A stretch of DNA of 64,000 bases, from assembly GCF_000021925.1 (NCBI RefSeq), contig NC_011830.1, positions 3,569,001-3,633,000 of the forward strand, written 5' to 3'. Below the pieces are notes generated by a model. That model ran no database searches. It saw only the letters and a program-made list of their open reading frames with translations, and was not told the DNA's origin. The number at the start of each line of letters is the position of its first letter. Position 1 is the first letter of the stretch. The position numbers and the translations under genes were made by a program. Below, in pieces: positions 41,727 through 52,018 of the stretch. Origin of the DNA: Desulfitobacterium hafniense DCB-2 (lineage in GTDB: Bacteria; Bacillota; Desulfitobacteriia; Desulfitobacteriales; Desulfitobacteriaceae).

Positions 41727-43211
41727 CTAGATGATGATGCAGATTAGACCGCCGTTGCCGTCATTGACAATCCTTTGTAAGGTATCCTGAAGCTTGTGCT
41801 GGGCATTTTCCGGCATCCGGTAAAGCTTCGTCTGTACCCCTTCCCGGACCAAGTCATGCAGGGACTTGCCAAAGATATTGGATTCCCACACCTTCTTGGG
41901 ATCGGATTCGAATTCATCAAGGATATAGCGAACTAAATCCTCAGCTTGCTTCTCTGTTCCGATCAGAGGAGTAATCTCTGTGGTAACATCCGCCCGGAGA
42001 ATATGGAGGGAGGGAGCACTGGCTTTCAGCTTGATGCCATAATGCCCGCCGGATTTCACCAGTTCCGGCTCTTCCAGATACATTTCGTCAAGATGGGGGG
42101 TTACTACGCCATAGCCATTGCTGCGCACTTCTTCGATGGCCGGGGCCAGTTTATCCCATTCCTTTTTGGCCTTGCTGTAATCCAGGACCAGCCTCATCAG
42201 GGTGTGTTCCCCTTCTACATTGACTCCGGTCATTTCCTCGAGGACTGTCTTAAAGAGTCCATCAATAGCCGTCATTTCAATTTCGGCGATCCCCGTTCCC
42301 AGGTTCATCTGCTTAAGCAGAACATCCTGAGCATTGGGGCATTCCCCCAGTTTATCCAGGGCCATATCGATATCGCGGATACGGCGGATGCCCTCAACGG
42401 ATTGGCGAACAGCCTCTTCGAAGCTGGCCCGGACAGGATGGCTGGATTCCAGCTCTTCAACCCACTTAGGAATCTCAATATTAACTTCTGCTACCGGGAA
42501 CTCATAAAGAACTTCTTCGAGAATTTGCGTAATATCTTCCGGAGTCATATCCAGGCAATTGACCGGAATAACAGGCACATTATATTTCTCTTCGAGTGAG
42601 CTGCTCAGCTCCATGGTCATTTCCGAATAAGGACGAGTGGTGTTCATAACGACCACATAAGGCTTTCCTAACTGTTTCAGCTCTTCAATGACTCGCTCTT
42701 CAGCATCCACATAGGCTTCCCTGGGAATGTCGGTAATGGAGCCATCTGTGGTAATGACAATACCGATGGTGGAATGATCTGTGATCACTTTGCGTGTGCC
42801 AATCTCAGCCGCTTCTTGGAACGGAATGGGCTCATCGCTCCAGGAGGTCCGAACCAGACGAGGCTCTTCACCATCTTCCGACTCGTAGCCAATAGCCCCT
42901 TCCACAGCATAGCCGACACAATCCACTAAACGAACTTTCATTTGGATGCTGTCTTTAATCAGAATTTCTACCGCATCCGATGGAATAAATTTAGGCTCCG
43001 TCGTGGTGATCTGCCTTCCTGAACCACTTTGGGGAAGTTCATCATTCGCCCGCTCCCGCTCAAATACATCCATGATATTGGGCAGGACTTGGAGGTCCAT
43101 GAAGCGTTTGATAAAGGTGGACTTCCCAGTGCGGACTGGCCCAACGATTCCGAGGTAGATATCGCCCCCTGTACGCTCAGCAATATCTTTAAAAATGTCC
43201 ACTTTTTCCAC
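41727..43211 (-). CDS. spoIVA: stage IV sporulation protein A, spore coat morphogenetic ATPase
   Basis: 494 residues from GTG 43209-43211 behind AAGGGAGGGAATTTTT. The first residues EKVDIFKDIAERTGGDIYLG fit the Bacillus start. Walker A GPVRTGKSTF (~26-35), a TRAFAC-class GTPase-like fold reused for ATP, and a C-terminus ending NGGLICIII-like for membrane attachment via SpoVM. SpoIVA polymerises around the forespore as the coat base. Full length. Normally sigma-E dependent. Confidence 0.96.
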   Translation of the reverse strand: MEKVDIFKDIAERTGGDIYLGIVGPVRTGKSTFIKRFMDLQVLPNIMDVFERERANDELPQSGSGRQITTTEPKFIPSDAVEILIKDSIQMKVRLVDCVGYAVEGAIGYESEDGEEPRLVRTSWSDEPIPFQEAAEIGTRKVITDHSTIGIVITTDGSITDIPREAYVDAEERVIEELKQLGKPYVVVMNTTRPYSEMTMELSSSLEEKYNVPVIPVNCLDMTPEDITQILEEVLYEFPVAEVNIEIPKWVEELESSHPVRASFEEAVRQSVEGIRRIRDIDMALDKLGECPNAQDVLLKQMNLGTGIAEIEMTAIDGLFKTVLEEMTGVNVEGEHTLMRLVLDYSKAKKEWDKLAPAIEEVRSNGYGVVTPHLDEMYLEEPELVKSGGHYGIKLKASAPSLHILRADVTTEITPLIGTEKQAEDLVRYILDEFESDPKKVWESNIFGKSLHDLVREGVQTKLYRMPENAQHKLQDTLQRIVNDGNGGLICIII

Positions 43212-43330
43212 AAAAATTCCCTCCCTTTTGAGTGCTGTCCCAAAACCGGGGAAGGGCCCCCACCTTATCCCCCCACCTCCCTGACACAAGATGATGGATA
43301 CCGGATAACTGGACTAGCACATTACGCAGT

Positions 43331-43366
43331 ATAAGTATATTGACCGGCTTGGGCAATTATGTCAAA
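43331..43366 (-). promoter_or_regulatory. possible sigma-E-type promoter of spoIVA
   Basis: On the minus strand GACATAATT, about 13 bases and AATATACTT resemble the ATA...CATAC pattern of sigma-E promoters. A weak sigma-A reading (TTGACA with TATACT 20 bases on) is also possible. Confidence 0.3.
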
Positions 43367-43631
43367 ATTCCTTTTTGCCCTGATAAATTAATTTTCTCCT
43401 TGAATTCATCCGAATTCACCACCCAATCCTTTATCATTGCTATGTAAAGATCAAGCAATATATTCCATTTCAACGAAAAATAGGGTACAAAAAGCTAACC
43501 CAAATTCGGAATCGATTACGAATTTCGGAACTGTAAGAGGATATATCTGCAAAAAAAGAGCACCGCCAACCCTTTATTAAAAAGAGTCTGACGATACTCC
43601 CGACATTTTCCATCATTCAATCCTTCAGGTT
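43367..43631. other. intergenic region upstream of spoIVA
   Basis: About 265 bases between gpsA and spoIVA with no gene and no convincing repeat or terminator. Contains a short GAATTCATCCGAATTC direct-repeat-like stretch near 43402-43418. Confidence 0.4.
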
Positions 43632-44690
43632 TTACTCACCATGATCATCCGGGCCATTCTCCTGATAAGAACCCTGTTCCATGGCAATCAGAGCCACTTC
43701 CTCAATCTCGTGCTTTTTGCCTCTCATCATCAGAGCAGATACTGCCGCCCTGGGATCGGCACCCTGAAAAAGAACCTGGTAAGCCTGTTCTGTGATGGGC
43801 ATGGAGATTTCATACTGACGGCTCAGCTCGTAGGCAACGCGGGTGGTGCGAACGCCCTCCACCACCATACCCACCTCTTTGAGGACTTGCTCCAAAGGCT
43901 TACCCTCGCCCAAAGCAACCCCAGCCCGGTGATTGCGGCTATGCCGGCTGGTGCAGGTTACAATAAGATCCCCCACTCCGGCCAGGCCGGCAAAGGTCAG
44001 CGGGTTCCCTCCCATGGCCGCACCTAAGCGGGTAATCTCAGCAATCCCCCGGGTCATCAGGGCAGCCTTGGTATTATCCCCAAAGCCTAAGCCGTCGGCA
44101 AAGCCGGCACACAGAGCAATAATATTTTTAAAAGCTCCTCCCAATTCTACACCGATGGTATCCGGATTGGTGTAGACGCGGAATTTAGGAGTCATCAGCA
44201 TATCCTGAACAGCTTCCGCAGCCTGACTGTTTTGAGAAGCCACCACAACCGTGGTCGGCATATCCTTGCCTACTTCCTCAGCGTGGCTGGGACCGGACAA
44301 AACCACGATGGGATGATGGGGAAGTTCTTCAGTCAAGACCTGAGAAAGCCGCTTGTGACTTCCCTCCTCCAGCCCTTTGGCCGTGTTCACAACGATGGTT
44401 CCCGGTTGGAGATAGGCCCTGATCTTTTGGGCCGTCTCCCGTACGCTATGGGAGGGCACACTGAGCACCAGCATTTCCGCTTCCTCAAGCGCCCCTGCGT
44501 CCCCTGTGGGGCGCACTGTTGGGGGCAGCACCACCCCCGGCAGATAAGGACGGTTTTCGCGTCTCTGCTCCATGAGATCCATCTCGCTGAGGTTTCGCCC
44601 TACTAAGGCAACCTCATGACCTGCTTTACCCATGGAAACGGCCAGGGCTGTTCCCCAACTGCCTGCGCCATAGACAGCTATTTTAGCCAA
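43632..44690 (-). CDS. gpsA: glycerol-3-phosphate dehydrogenase [NAD(P)+]
   Basis: 352 residues from TTG 44688-44690, behind AAGGGGGATTACA. N-terminal AKIAVYGAGSWGTALAVSMG, GLEEGSHKRLSQV (~105), the conserved LGGAFKNIIALCAGFADGLG (~185-204) with the catalytic lysine, and GLAGVGDLIVTCTSRHSRN. It reduces dihydroxyacetone phosphate to sn-glycerol 3-phosphate for phospholipids. Directly after plsY, which uses that product. Confidence 0.95.
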   Translation of the reverse strand: MAKIAVYGAGSWGTALAVSMGKAGHEVALVGRNLSEMDLMEQRRENRPYLPGVVLPPTVRPTGDAGALEEAEMLVLSVPSHSVRETAQKIRAYLQPGTIVVNTAKGLEEGSHKRLSQVLTEELPHHPIVVLSGPSHAEEVGKDMPTTVVVASQNSQAAEAVQDMLMTPKFRVYTNPDTIGVELGGAFKNIIALCAGFADGLGFGDNTKAALMTRGIAEITRLGAAMGGNPLTFAGLAGVGDLIVTCTSRHSRNHRAGVALGEGKPLEQVLKEVGMVVEGVRTTRVAYELSRQYEISMPITEQAYQVLFQGADPRAAVSALMMRGKKHEIEEVALIAMEQGSYQENGPDDHGE

Positions 44691-44710
44691 TGTAATCCCC
44701 CTTCCCACAC

Positions 44711-45298
44711 TTATCGCTTTAGGTTAAATTTATTTTCCGTTCCCTTAAGAACTCTTTGAATATTGGTTCGGTGACGAATCACCACGCCGCTGACAGCGAT
44801 CACGGCAAACACTTTATAAGCCATGGGCTCATTAAAAAGAAAAACAAGAATTCCCACGGTTAAGGCAGCCAACACGGACCCCACGGAAACATAACGTGTC
44901 AAAAAGACAACCAAAACAAAGAGGACAATGGCCATAACAGTAATCTTGGGCATCAAAACGAGAATGATCCCAAAGCCCGAGGCCACCCCTTTGCCACTGG
45001 GTTTAAAGCCAAAAAAGGGATTCCAGCTGTGTCCGGCCATAGCCAGTAATCCGGCTATAATCCCTCCCCAAGGACCAAAAAAGCGATAGCCCAGATAAGC
45101 GGCCAAGGCTCCCTTTAAAGCATCCCCCAAAAGGACGAGAACTCCCAATTTTGCCCCCAGCAAACGAAAAGCGTTGGTGGTTCCTATGTTCCCGCTGCCA
45201 TGCTTGCGCACGTCCATTCCCTTATAGCGGCCTGCCCAATAAGCAAAAGGAATGGCCCCCAGCAGATAAGCGATAATAAATATCGCGTATTCCCACAT
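44711..45298 (-). CDS. plsY: acyl-phosphate glycerol-3-phosphate acyltransferase PlsY
   Basis: 195 residues with five or six TM helices. Conserved loops are [15 protein letters not shown] (~34-48, the first PlsY motif), [20 protein letters not shown] (~92-111, the GGKGVA-type motif), and an [17 protein letters not shown] ending. It transfers an acyl group from acyl-phosphate to glycerol-3-phosphate, the first step of phospholipid synthesis. It lies between der and gpsA, 2 bases from der. Confidence 0.95.
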
Positions 45299-45300
45299 CC

Positions 45301-46626
45301 TTATTCCCTCTCTTCATCCTTTTGTCTCACAATCATCCGAATCGGTGAACCCTCAAACCCAAAGCTGCTGCGCAGCTGATTTTCCAAATATCTGCGATAA
45401 GAAAAATGCATTAACTCATGATCATTGACAAAGAAGACAAAGGTCGGTGGTTTTACTCCCACCTGGGTGGCATAAAGAACCTTTAACCGCCGTCCCTTAT
45501 CCGTGGGAGGGGGATTGAGATGGACCCACTCTCTCACTAAGGTATTCAGGGTAGCTGTGGCTACACGGGTCGAATTCTGCTCGGCCACAAAGTCTACTAA
45601 ATCCAAAAGCTTAGTGACCCGCTGCCCGGTTTTGGCTGAGATAAAGAGAGTCGGGGCATATTGCATAAAGCCCAATTCCTCCCGGATATCCTTTTCAAAG
45701 CGGTTCATGGTCTTATCATCTTTTTCAATCAGATCCCATTTATTGACCACTAAGACGATCCCTTTGCCCGCCTCATGGGCATATCCGGCAATCTTCTTAT
45801 CCTGTTCCGTAACCCCTTCACCGGCATCGAGCAGCATCAGAATCACATCGGAACGATCCACGGCACGCAAAGAACGGGAGACGCTGTATTGTTCGGTCAA
45901 TTCCTCGATGCGGCCCTTTCTTCTCATCCCGGCCGTATCGATAATGATATAATGCTTGCCCTCATGCTCAAAGGCAGAATCGATGGCATCCCGGGTGGTG
46001 CCGGGAATGTTGCTGACAATCACCCGCTCTTCTCCCAGCAGGGTGTTCACCAAAGAAGATTTCCCCACATTGGGACGGCCGACCACAGCGATCCGGATGG
46101 TATCCGGGTCCACCTCTTCCTCAATGTCCTCGGGAAAATGGGAAACCACCTCATCCAGCAAATCGCCGATATTCATACCATGAACTGCCGAGATCGGGAC
46201 AGGTTCCCCTAAACCCAGATTATAAAACTCATAGAGCTCCGTTTTAGCGAAATTCTCCACTTTGTTAGCGGCTAAAATCACCGGCTTTCCTGATCGCCTT
46301 AAGGTCTGAGCAATCATATCATCATCAGGAGTCGGCGAAATTTGGGCATCGATCACAAAGACGATCACATCTGCCTCTTCGATAGCAATCTCCGCCTGAC
46401 GGCGCATTTGTGCGCTTATGGAGGTGTTTTCGTTGACAAATTCGATACCCCCCGTATCAATAATTGTAAATTTACGCCCCAACCACTCAGAATCCCGATA
46501 GAGCCGGTCCCGTGTCACACCGGGCCGGTTCTCCACGATAGCCACAAGCCCCCCTGCCAAGCGGTTGAACAGGGTTGACTTTCCTACATTAGGCCTTCCC
46601 ACGATAGCTACAACTGGTTTACTCAC
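45301..46626 (-). CDS. der: ribosome-associated GTPase Der (EngA)
   Basis: 441 residues from GTG 46624-46626, 10 bases after GGAGG. An upstream in-frame GTG would collide with that site. Two GTPase domains in tandem, each with G1 (GRPNVGKST at ~9; GRPNVGKSS ~183), DTGG/DTAG, and NK-x-D-type motifs, followed by a KH-like C-terminal domain. It acts in 50S subunit assembly. Full length. Overlaps the DUF512 gene by 8 bases. Confidence 0.96.
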
Positions 46627-47956
46627 AATCTTCACCCTCCAAATCCAATCCGGTCACTGCTTCCAGGAAAGCCCTCCCCTGGTTCTCAACCACCAAAGGT
46701 ATCCCCTGCAGCTCTTCAGCCAGCCATTCCACGCTTCGATCATCCAGAAATACCTCTTCATCTGCTTTAAGCATCACCCGTGGAATTAAAAAAATCTCTC
46801 CTTTAATATTACCTATCTGCCCGGCAATATCCTGAGCGGTCAACAAGCCTGCCACGGTCACCGTGGGGCCAAAGAAACTATTAATAATAGTATGACGTTG
46901 GACAGTCAAACCTTCAATAGGCGTTAACTTTTTTAGCAAATCCTCGAAAAAGGGAGCCGCCGACACCCCGGTAATCAAGTGCACCTTCCGTTGCGGGATG
47001 GCAGGAGGAAGACTTTGCCGAGCATGATCGAATTCCTGGCGGAATTTGCTGGCCATGCCCACACCGTTTTCCAACTGGGCGAAATCATCATAGATCTCTA
47101 TAGATGGGTAGTCCCGTCCTGCCGAAGCATAGAATTCGTCGGAAAAATACACCAGACTGCGACCTGTTTTCCGGCGGTACTCCTTTTGCCACATTTCACC
47201 CTTAGCTAAAATACTCCAGGCTTCCTCAGGAGTAAAAGGGCGTAAATCCGGGAGATTTGCCCGATGCTTTGTTAAACCTACAGGCACCACCGCGATGGAT
47301 TGCACCGAGGGGTGAAGGTTTCCCAGCTCACCTACGGTCTGCTCAAGCACCTCTCCATCATTATAACCTGGTACCAAAACGATTTGGGAATGAATTTGGA
47401 TCCCCGCTTCGGCAAGCCGCTTTAATTGCGAGGATAAATCACCTGCCCTGGGATTCTTCATCAGGCGGACCCGGGCTTCGGCATCCCAGGCGTGAACCGA
47501 AACGTATAAGGGACTAAGATGGAACTTAAGGATCCTCTCAAACTCATCCTCATCTAAGTTGGAAAGGGTGATAAAGCTCCCCTGGGTCAGGGAAAGGCGG
47601 TAATCATCATCTTTATCATAGAGGCTGGCTCTCATTCCTTGGGGCATCTGGGCTACAAAACAGAAGATACAATTGTTCCGGCATAACTTTAGACCGTGGG
47701 AACTGACAGCCTGAACCTCCATGCCCAATTCCTCGCCGTAGGAACGTTCAATCTCCAGTTCCCAAAGCTCTCCACCGGCCTTTTCCAGCAGCAAGGTAAA
47801 CTCATCTTCCGCGGTTAAATACTGAAAGTCAATAATATCCCCAATCTCCTGTCCATCAATGGCAAGGATCTGATCACCACATTCTATCTCCATCTCTTCG
47901 GCGATACTGCCTGCATGGACAGCCGCAACGACTAAACCTTGTGCCAAGTTAGTCAT
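46619..47956 (-). CDS. DUF512 protein: PDZ-like domain plus radical SAM-like domain
   Basis: About 445 residues (ATG 47954-47956, overlapping the previous stop; an upstream GTG at 47971 is an alternative). An N-terminal PDZ-like region (AVHAGSIAEEMEIECGDQILAIDGQEI) precedes a cysteine motif CRNNCIFCFVAQMPQGMR (~90) like a radical SAM site, and a C-terminal DUF512 part (LITGVSAAPFFEDLLKKL, VAGLLTAQDI). Found next to der in many Clostridia. Reaction unknown. Confidence 0.85.
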   Translation of the reverse strand: MTNLAQGLVVAAVHAGSIAEEMEIECGDQILAIDGQEIGDIIDFQYLTAEDEFTLLLEKAGGELWELEIERSYGEELGMEVQAVSSHGLKLCRNNCIFCFVAQMPQGMRASLYDKDDDYRLSLTQGSFITLSNLDEDEFERILKFHLSPLYVSVHAWDAEARVRLMKNPRAGDLSSQLKRLAEAGIQIHSQIVLVPGYNDGEVLEQTVGELGNLHPSVQSIAVVPVGLTKHRANLPDLRPFTPEEAWSILAKGEMWQKEYRRKTGRSLVYFSDEFYASAGRDYPSIEIYDDFAQLENGVGMASKFRQEFDHARQSLPPAIPQRKVHLITGVSAAPFFEDLLKKLTPIEGLTVQRHTIINSFFGPTVTVAGLLTAQDIAGQIGNIKGEIFLIPRVMLKADEEVFLDDRSVEWLAEELQGIPLVVENQGRAFLEAVTGLDLEGEDCE

Positions 47957-48590
47957 CCTTTCTATAAACACTGCCTTCTTCCGCTTGTGATTCCTGAGGA
48001 GCAGCCATCGGCAAGAGGCTTAAGGCTTTTCTGGTTTGGTAATGTTCCCGAACTTCTCTGAGCACAGCAATGATGGCGCAGGCCCCAATGCTGAAGTGCC
48101 AAAGGAAGGCATTGGGAATCGTATAATATCTCACCACTCCGTCAAACAAAAAGACGGTGAAGGCCATGCTTATAAGCATCCCTCCGCCAAGAGCGGCGAT
48201 CATGCCCCACTGACTGCGGGTACTGAAAAAGGCCACCGCTACAAAGAACCCTGCAAAGAGCCATTGTTCATAGGCAAAAATACCCGGCTCATTGAGTACG
48301 AACAAATCCTGAGCCACTAAGCAAAAGCTTGCCAAAAGAATACCTGGGTATTTTCGCTCTTCGGTCTTCTTCCAGGCCACTAAGGTAAGGGTTATCAGGA
48401 CAAAGATCCGCGGAAAGTGCCAATCCCAGGGCGGAGAAAAGGCGACATTATGTTCCGCAATCCAGCCCAGAACCCAAGCCAAAGGGATCATCCTCAAGCC
48501 TTTTTCAATATGGAAACAGGGCCACTCCATCCAGGCCAAAAAACCCAGACTAAGGAGCAGCCACTCTCCTAAAGGAAAAACCAAGCCCAT
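47949..48590 (-). CDS. multi-TM membrane protein (YphA-like position)
   Basis: 213 residues with about seven TM helices (LLLSLGFLAWMEWPCF, WQWHFPRIFVLITLTLVA-like, GIFAYEQWLFAGFFVAVAF, WGMIAALGGGMLISMAFTVFLF, WHFSIGACAIIAVL) and a charged tail. No catalytic motif. The position beside cmk, der and gpsA matches the yphA gene of Bacillus, so a sporulation-related role is possible, but sequence similarity was not confirmed. Translationally coupled to the DUF512 gene. Confidence 0.7.
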   Translation of the reverse strand: MGLVFPLGEWLLLSLGFLAWMEWPCFHIEKGLRMIPLAWVLGWIAEHNVAFSPPWDWHFPRIFVLITLTLVAWKKTEERKYPGILLASFCLVAQDLFVLNEPGIFAYEQWLFAGFFVAVAFFSTRSQWGMIAALGGGMLISMAFTVFLFDGVVRYYTIPNAFLWHFSIGACAIIAVLREVREHYQTRKALSLLPMAAPQESQAEEGSVYRKDD

Positions 48591-48614
48591 CCCTCCTATG
48601 CTTGACTTTTCCTA

Positions 48615-49802
48615 TTATTCCCGCAAAGCCCGTCCTTCAACCGGGGTCATAGCTGAAGAGCGCCCATGAGGCCTGGATATCTTGCTGTATCGGGAAATAT
48701 TCAGCAGGATGCCAATCTCCACCAAAGTAATCACCAAGGAGCTCCCTCCGTAAGAGACTAAGGGCAGGGTAATTCCGGTGACAGGCAATACTCCTGTGAC
48801 GACACCAAGATTGATCCCGGTTTGAACAGCCAGGGAAAAGGTAATCCCAAAAGCCAGCAAGCGTCCGAAGCGGTCCGGGCATTGTCTGGCGATATAGAAT
48901 CCTCTTCCATAGCAGAGGATAAACAAGCTGATCAATAATAAGGCACCCATCAATCCCAGCTCTTCGCCAATTAAAGCAAAGATCATATCCGTATAGGTCT
49001 CCGGCAGGTAGCCGAATTTTTGCATACTTCGTCCTAAGCCCACACCGAAAATCCCCCCCGACCCGAAGGCAATTTGCGCATTGGTAATCTGATACCCCGC
49101 GTTCATGGCATATTTCCAGGGATCCAGCCAAACGACAATGCGCTTCCACTGGTAGGAAGTGTTATAAATCAGGTAGAGAAGAGGACCGCCCAAACAAGGA
49201 ACCGCCAGGATAAACCACAGCGCCGACAGCTCTGTCTGCCAGATAAGGGCGGCGGCCGTAAACACCAGAACCATGGTCGTTCCTAAATCAGGCTGTTTGT
49301 AGACCAAAGCAAAAAGAGGAATCAGGATGAGGGACGGCCAGGCCAAATCCCTCAAGCTTTTCAGGGGATAACGATCAATATAGTTGACCAGAAAAAGGAT
49401 CATGGCGATTTTGGCAATTTCCGAAGGCTGGATCTGCACAGGGCCGATTTGCAGCCAGCGGGAAGCTCCACCCGCTTCAACACCACTATCCGAGCCAAGG
49501 ACCAGGGCCAGAAGAATCAACGTAACACCCATCCCGATACCGGCGAATTTCTTGAGCAAAGGATAAGGGATTCTGGTCATGATCAGTGCCGCAAAGCCCC
49601 CCAGTAAAGCCCACCTTCCCTGCCTCAGCACATAGAAGAAGGTATTATCATTCTCGTTGTAGCCTCGCACCGAACCGGCCGTAAGCACCATGACCATCCC
49701 AAAAGCGAGGATGGCAAGAACCGCTATTGATAAGTAAAAATCCACCTCATGCAAGGGTTTGGGCATTTTTCCAAGCAGAGAGCGTTTGCGTTTTTTCGGC
49801 AC
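48615..49802 (-). CDS. FtsW/RodA/SpoVE-family peptidoglycan polymerase
   Basis: 395 residues, GTG start seven bases after GAGGG. Ten TM helices. SEDS-family residues are AGGASRWLQIGPVQIQPSEIAKIA (~108-131), KQPDLGTTMVLVF (~167-179) with the essential Asp, and LPLVSYGGSSL near 365. It polymerises lipid II glycan strands with a class B penicillin-binding protein. The sub-type (FtsW for division, SpoVE for spore cortex) cannot be set from the sequence. Context with sporulation genes favours SpoVE or a general FtsW. Confidence 0.9.
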   Translation of the reverse strand: MPKKRKRSLLGKMPKPLHEVDFYLSIAVLAILAFGMVMVLTAGSVRGYNENDNTFFYVLRQGRWALLGGFAALIMTRIPYPLLKKFAGIGMGVTLILLALVLGSDSGVEAGGASRWLQIGPVQIQPSEIAKIAMILFLVNYIDRYPLKSLRDLAWPSLILIPLFALVYKQPDLGTTMVLVFTAAALIWQTELSALWFILAVPCLGGPLLYLIYNTSYQWKRIVVWLDPWKYAMNAGYQITNAQIAFGSGGIFGVGLGRSMQKFGYLPETYTDMIFALIGEELGLMGALLLISLFILCYGRGFYIARQCPDRFGRLLAFGITFSLAVQTGINLGVVTGVLPVTGITLPLVSYGGSSLVITLVEIGILLNISRYSKISRPHGRSSAMTPVEGRALRE

Positions 49803-49911
49803 TGCTGATCCCTCACTTTAACTTTCATCAGTGGATTATTTCTACGGACAGCAAATGACTTCCTGCAACCTTGCAAGAAGTCATACATGCCAAATGATCA
49901 CGTTTTATCTT

Positions 49912-51897
49912 TTAGGATTCTGATTCAGATTGAACCACATCACCGATGGTAACCTGAGGTGCTTCAGGCTGACTGGCCAAGAGTTCTGCATCTTCCGTAG
50001 CCTGTGCTTCGGCAGCGGCTTCACGGATACTTAAGCTAATCCGCTTCTCTTCCGGCTTGCATTCAATGACCTTAGCCTGAACCATGTCACCGACTTTCAC
50101 TACATCTTCAACTTTATTGACCCGCTTTTCGGAAAGCTGGGAAATATGAATCAGAGCATCGATGCCATCCTCCAGTTGGACAAAGGCTCCGAAGGGGGCG
50201 ATGCGCACTACTTTTCCAGTAACCAAAGAGCCTAAGGCATATTTTTCAGGAGCACTTTCCCAGGGGCTGGGTTTTAATTGTTTCAGACCCAGAGAAATTT
50301 TGCCCTGCTCTTTATCCACTTTGAGGATTTGGACTTCTACTTCATCCCCCACATTGACATATTCAGAAGGATGCTTAATCCGGGTATAGGCTATATCGGA
50401 AACATGAAGCAGTCCATCCACTCCGCCGATATCCACAAAAGCACCGAACTGAGCCAGCCTCTTCACTACACCGCTGACCACATCCCCTTCCTGAAGGGTC
50501 GCCAGGAGATGCTCTTTCTTAGCCGCTTGCTCTTCTTGGAGGATTTCTTTCTGGGAAAGGACCACGCGCCGCTTAGCCGGATCAAACTCGATCACTCTGA
50601 GACGGAGGGTTTGGCCTTTAAATTGGTTCAAATCCTCCACGTAACCCGGTTGAATTTGAGAGGCAGGAACAAAGCCGCGCATACCTACATCAACAATCAG
50701 CCCGCCTTTGACCACATCGGCCACTTTTCCTTGAATCTCTTCTTTACTCTCCGCTAATTCTTTCAGCTTATCCACGGCAGCCATTTCATCAGCCCGGCGT
50801 TTAGAGAGCACCGGGTTCCCTTCTTCATTCTCCACACGGAGAACAACGGCGCTGATTTGATCGCCGATGGCTACAATATCGCTGGTCTGCAGATCGGAAG
50901 CTACGGTAAGCTCTTTCAAAGCGATAACGCCCTCCGATTTCCAACCTAAATCGACAAATACTTCATCGTGATTGATTTTCACCACAGTTCCTGTGACCAG
51001 AGCTCCCCGGTGCAAATTTTGCATTCCTTCGGCCCAGTCCTCCATATTCATCATTTCATGAGTTTCCTTGTTTTCCATTGTTGACATCTTCCTATAAACC
51101 TCCTCAATAATCCAATCTGGTGTCGAGGCTCCCGCCGTTAATCCTACGGTGACCACCCCTGTGAACCAGTTATCTTCCAATTCGTCGGCGGTTTCGATGA
51201 GATAGGTCTGAGTTCGTTCAGAGCAAATCCCCGCCAGTTTTCTGGTGTTGGCACTGTTTTTGCCCCCAACCACAATCATCACATCAACTTTGCCGGCCAA
51301 TTCACGGGCCACGGTCTGCCGCTCTTCAGTGGCATTACAAATCGTATTATGTACCTTGAGCGCGTGAGTATGGGTTTTTAACTCATCCACAATCCCGTGG
51401 AAATTAGCAGCCGGCTGGGTTGTTTGAGCAAGCACGGAGAGCTGCTCATAAAAGGGGAGTTCCCTGGCTTCCTCAAGGGTCTCAATAGCAATGGCATTGC
51501 CGCCGGCCCAGCCTAAAATCCCCTGGACTTCCGGGTGCTGCCGATCCCCCACCACCACGACCTGACCGGACTGGGAAGATTCTGCCGCCAGCCGCTGAGC
51601 CTTTTGCACAAAGGGGCAGGTAGCATCCACCACCTTGACTTGACAGCGCCGGGCTTCCTCATAGATATCCGGAGGCACTCCGTGGGAGCGGATAATCAAG
51701 GTGTCCCCGGCTTGAGTCTCCTTCACTTCCCCGACGACACGAACCCCTTGTTTCTCCATTTTTTCCACAACCTGTTGGTTATGAATTAAGGGACCCAAAG
51801 AAGCGGTACTTGAAGATTGAACTGTTCGCTCCGCCATATCCAAAGCTCGTTTAACACCAAAGCAAAATCCGGCTTTTTCTGCCCGGATGATTTTCAA
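49912..51897 (-). CDS. ispH-rpsA: fused IspH (HMBPP reductase) and ribosomal protein S1
   Basis: 661 residues, TTG start behind TAAGGAGGGGCAAAC. Residues 1-280 are IspH with cluster cysteines C12 (GFCFGV), C in DATCPFV (~96) and NTICNATEERQ (~197). From ~305 four S1 RNA-binding domains follow (for example GTVVKINHDEVFVDLGWKSEG and GVVKRLAQFGAFVDIGG). IspH makes IPP and DMAPP in the last step of the MEP pathway, and S1 binds mRNA. The fusion is known in some Clostridia. In other Firmicutes the rpsA-like gene sits alone next to cmk. Confidence 0.94.
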   Translation of the reverse strand: MKIIRAEKAGFCFGVKRALDMAERTVQSSSTASLGPLIHNQQVVEKMEKQGVRVVGEVKETQAGDTLIIRSHGVPPDIYEEARRCQVKVVDATCPFVQKAQRLAAESSQSGQVVVVGDRQHPEVQGILGWAGGNAIAIETLEEARELPFYEQLSVLAQTTQPAANFHGIVDELKTHTHALKVHNTICNATEERQTVARELAGKVDVMIVVGGKNSANTRKLAGICSERTQTYLIETADELEDNWFTGVVTVGLTAGASTPDWIIEEVYRKMSTMENKETHEMMNMEDWAEGMQNLHRGALVTGTVVKINHDEVFVDLGWKSEGVIALKELTVASDLQTSDIVAIGDQISAVVLRVENEEGNPVLSKRRADEMAAVDKLKELAESKEEIQGKVADVVKGGLIVDVGMRGFVPASQIQPGYVEDLNQFKGQTLRLRVIEFDPAKRRVVLSQKEILQEEQAAKKEHLLATLQEGDVVSGVVKRLAQFGAFVDIGGVDGLLHVSDIAYTRIKHPSEYVNVGDEVEVQILKVDKEQGKISLGLKQLKPSPWESAPEKYALGSLVTGKVVRIAPFGAFVQLEDGIDALIHISQLSEKRVNKVEDVVKVGDMVQAKVIECKPEEKRISLSIREAAAEAQATEDAELLASQPEAPQVTIGDVVQSESES

Positions 51898-52018
51898 GTT
51901 TGCCCCTCCTTAACTCGCATTACGCTTAAAATTCGCTATAATTCCCAAAATTCCTTCATTAGAATTAAATTGCCCTCTCTGAGAAAAAAAATTCATTGTC
52001 CGTTTACGGACAAATAAT

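Noticed and set aside
41946..42599. A 217-codon plus-strand frame opposite spoIVA
   Set aside because: It lies entirely antisense to the well-supported spoIVA gene and has no recognisable domain or ribosome-binding site.
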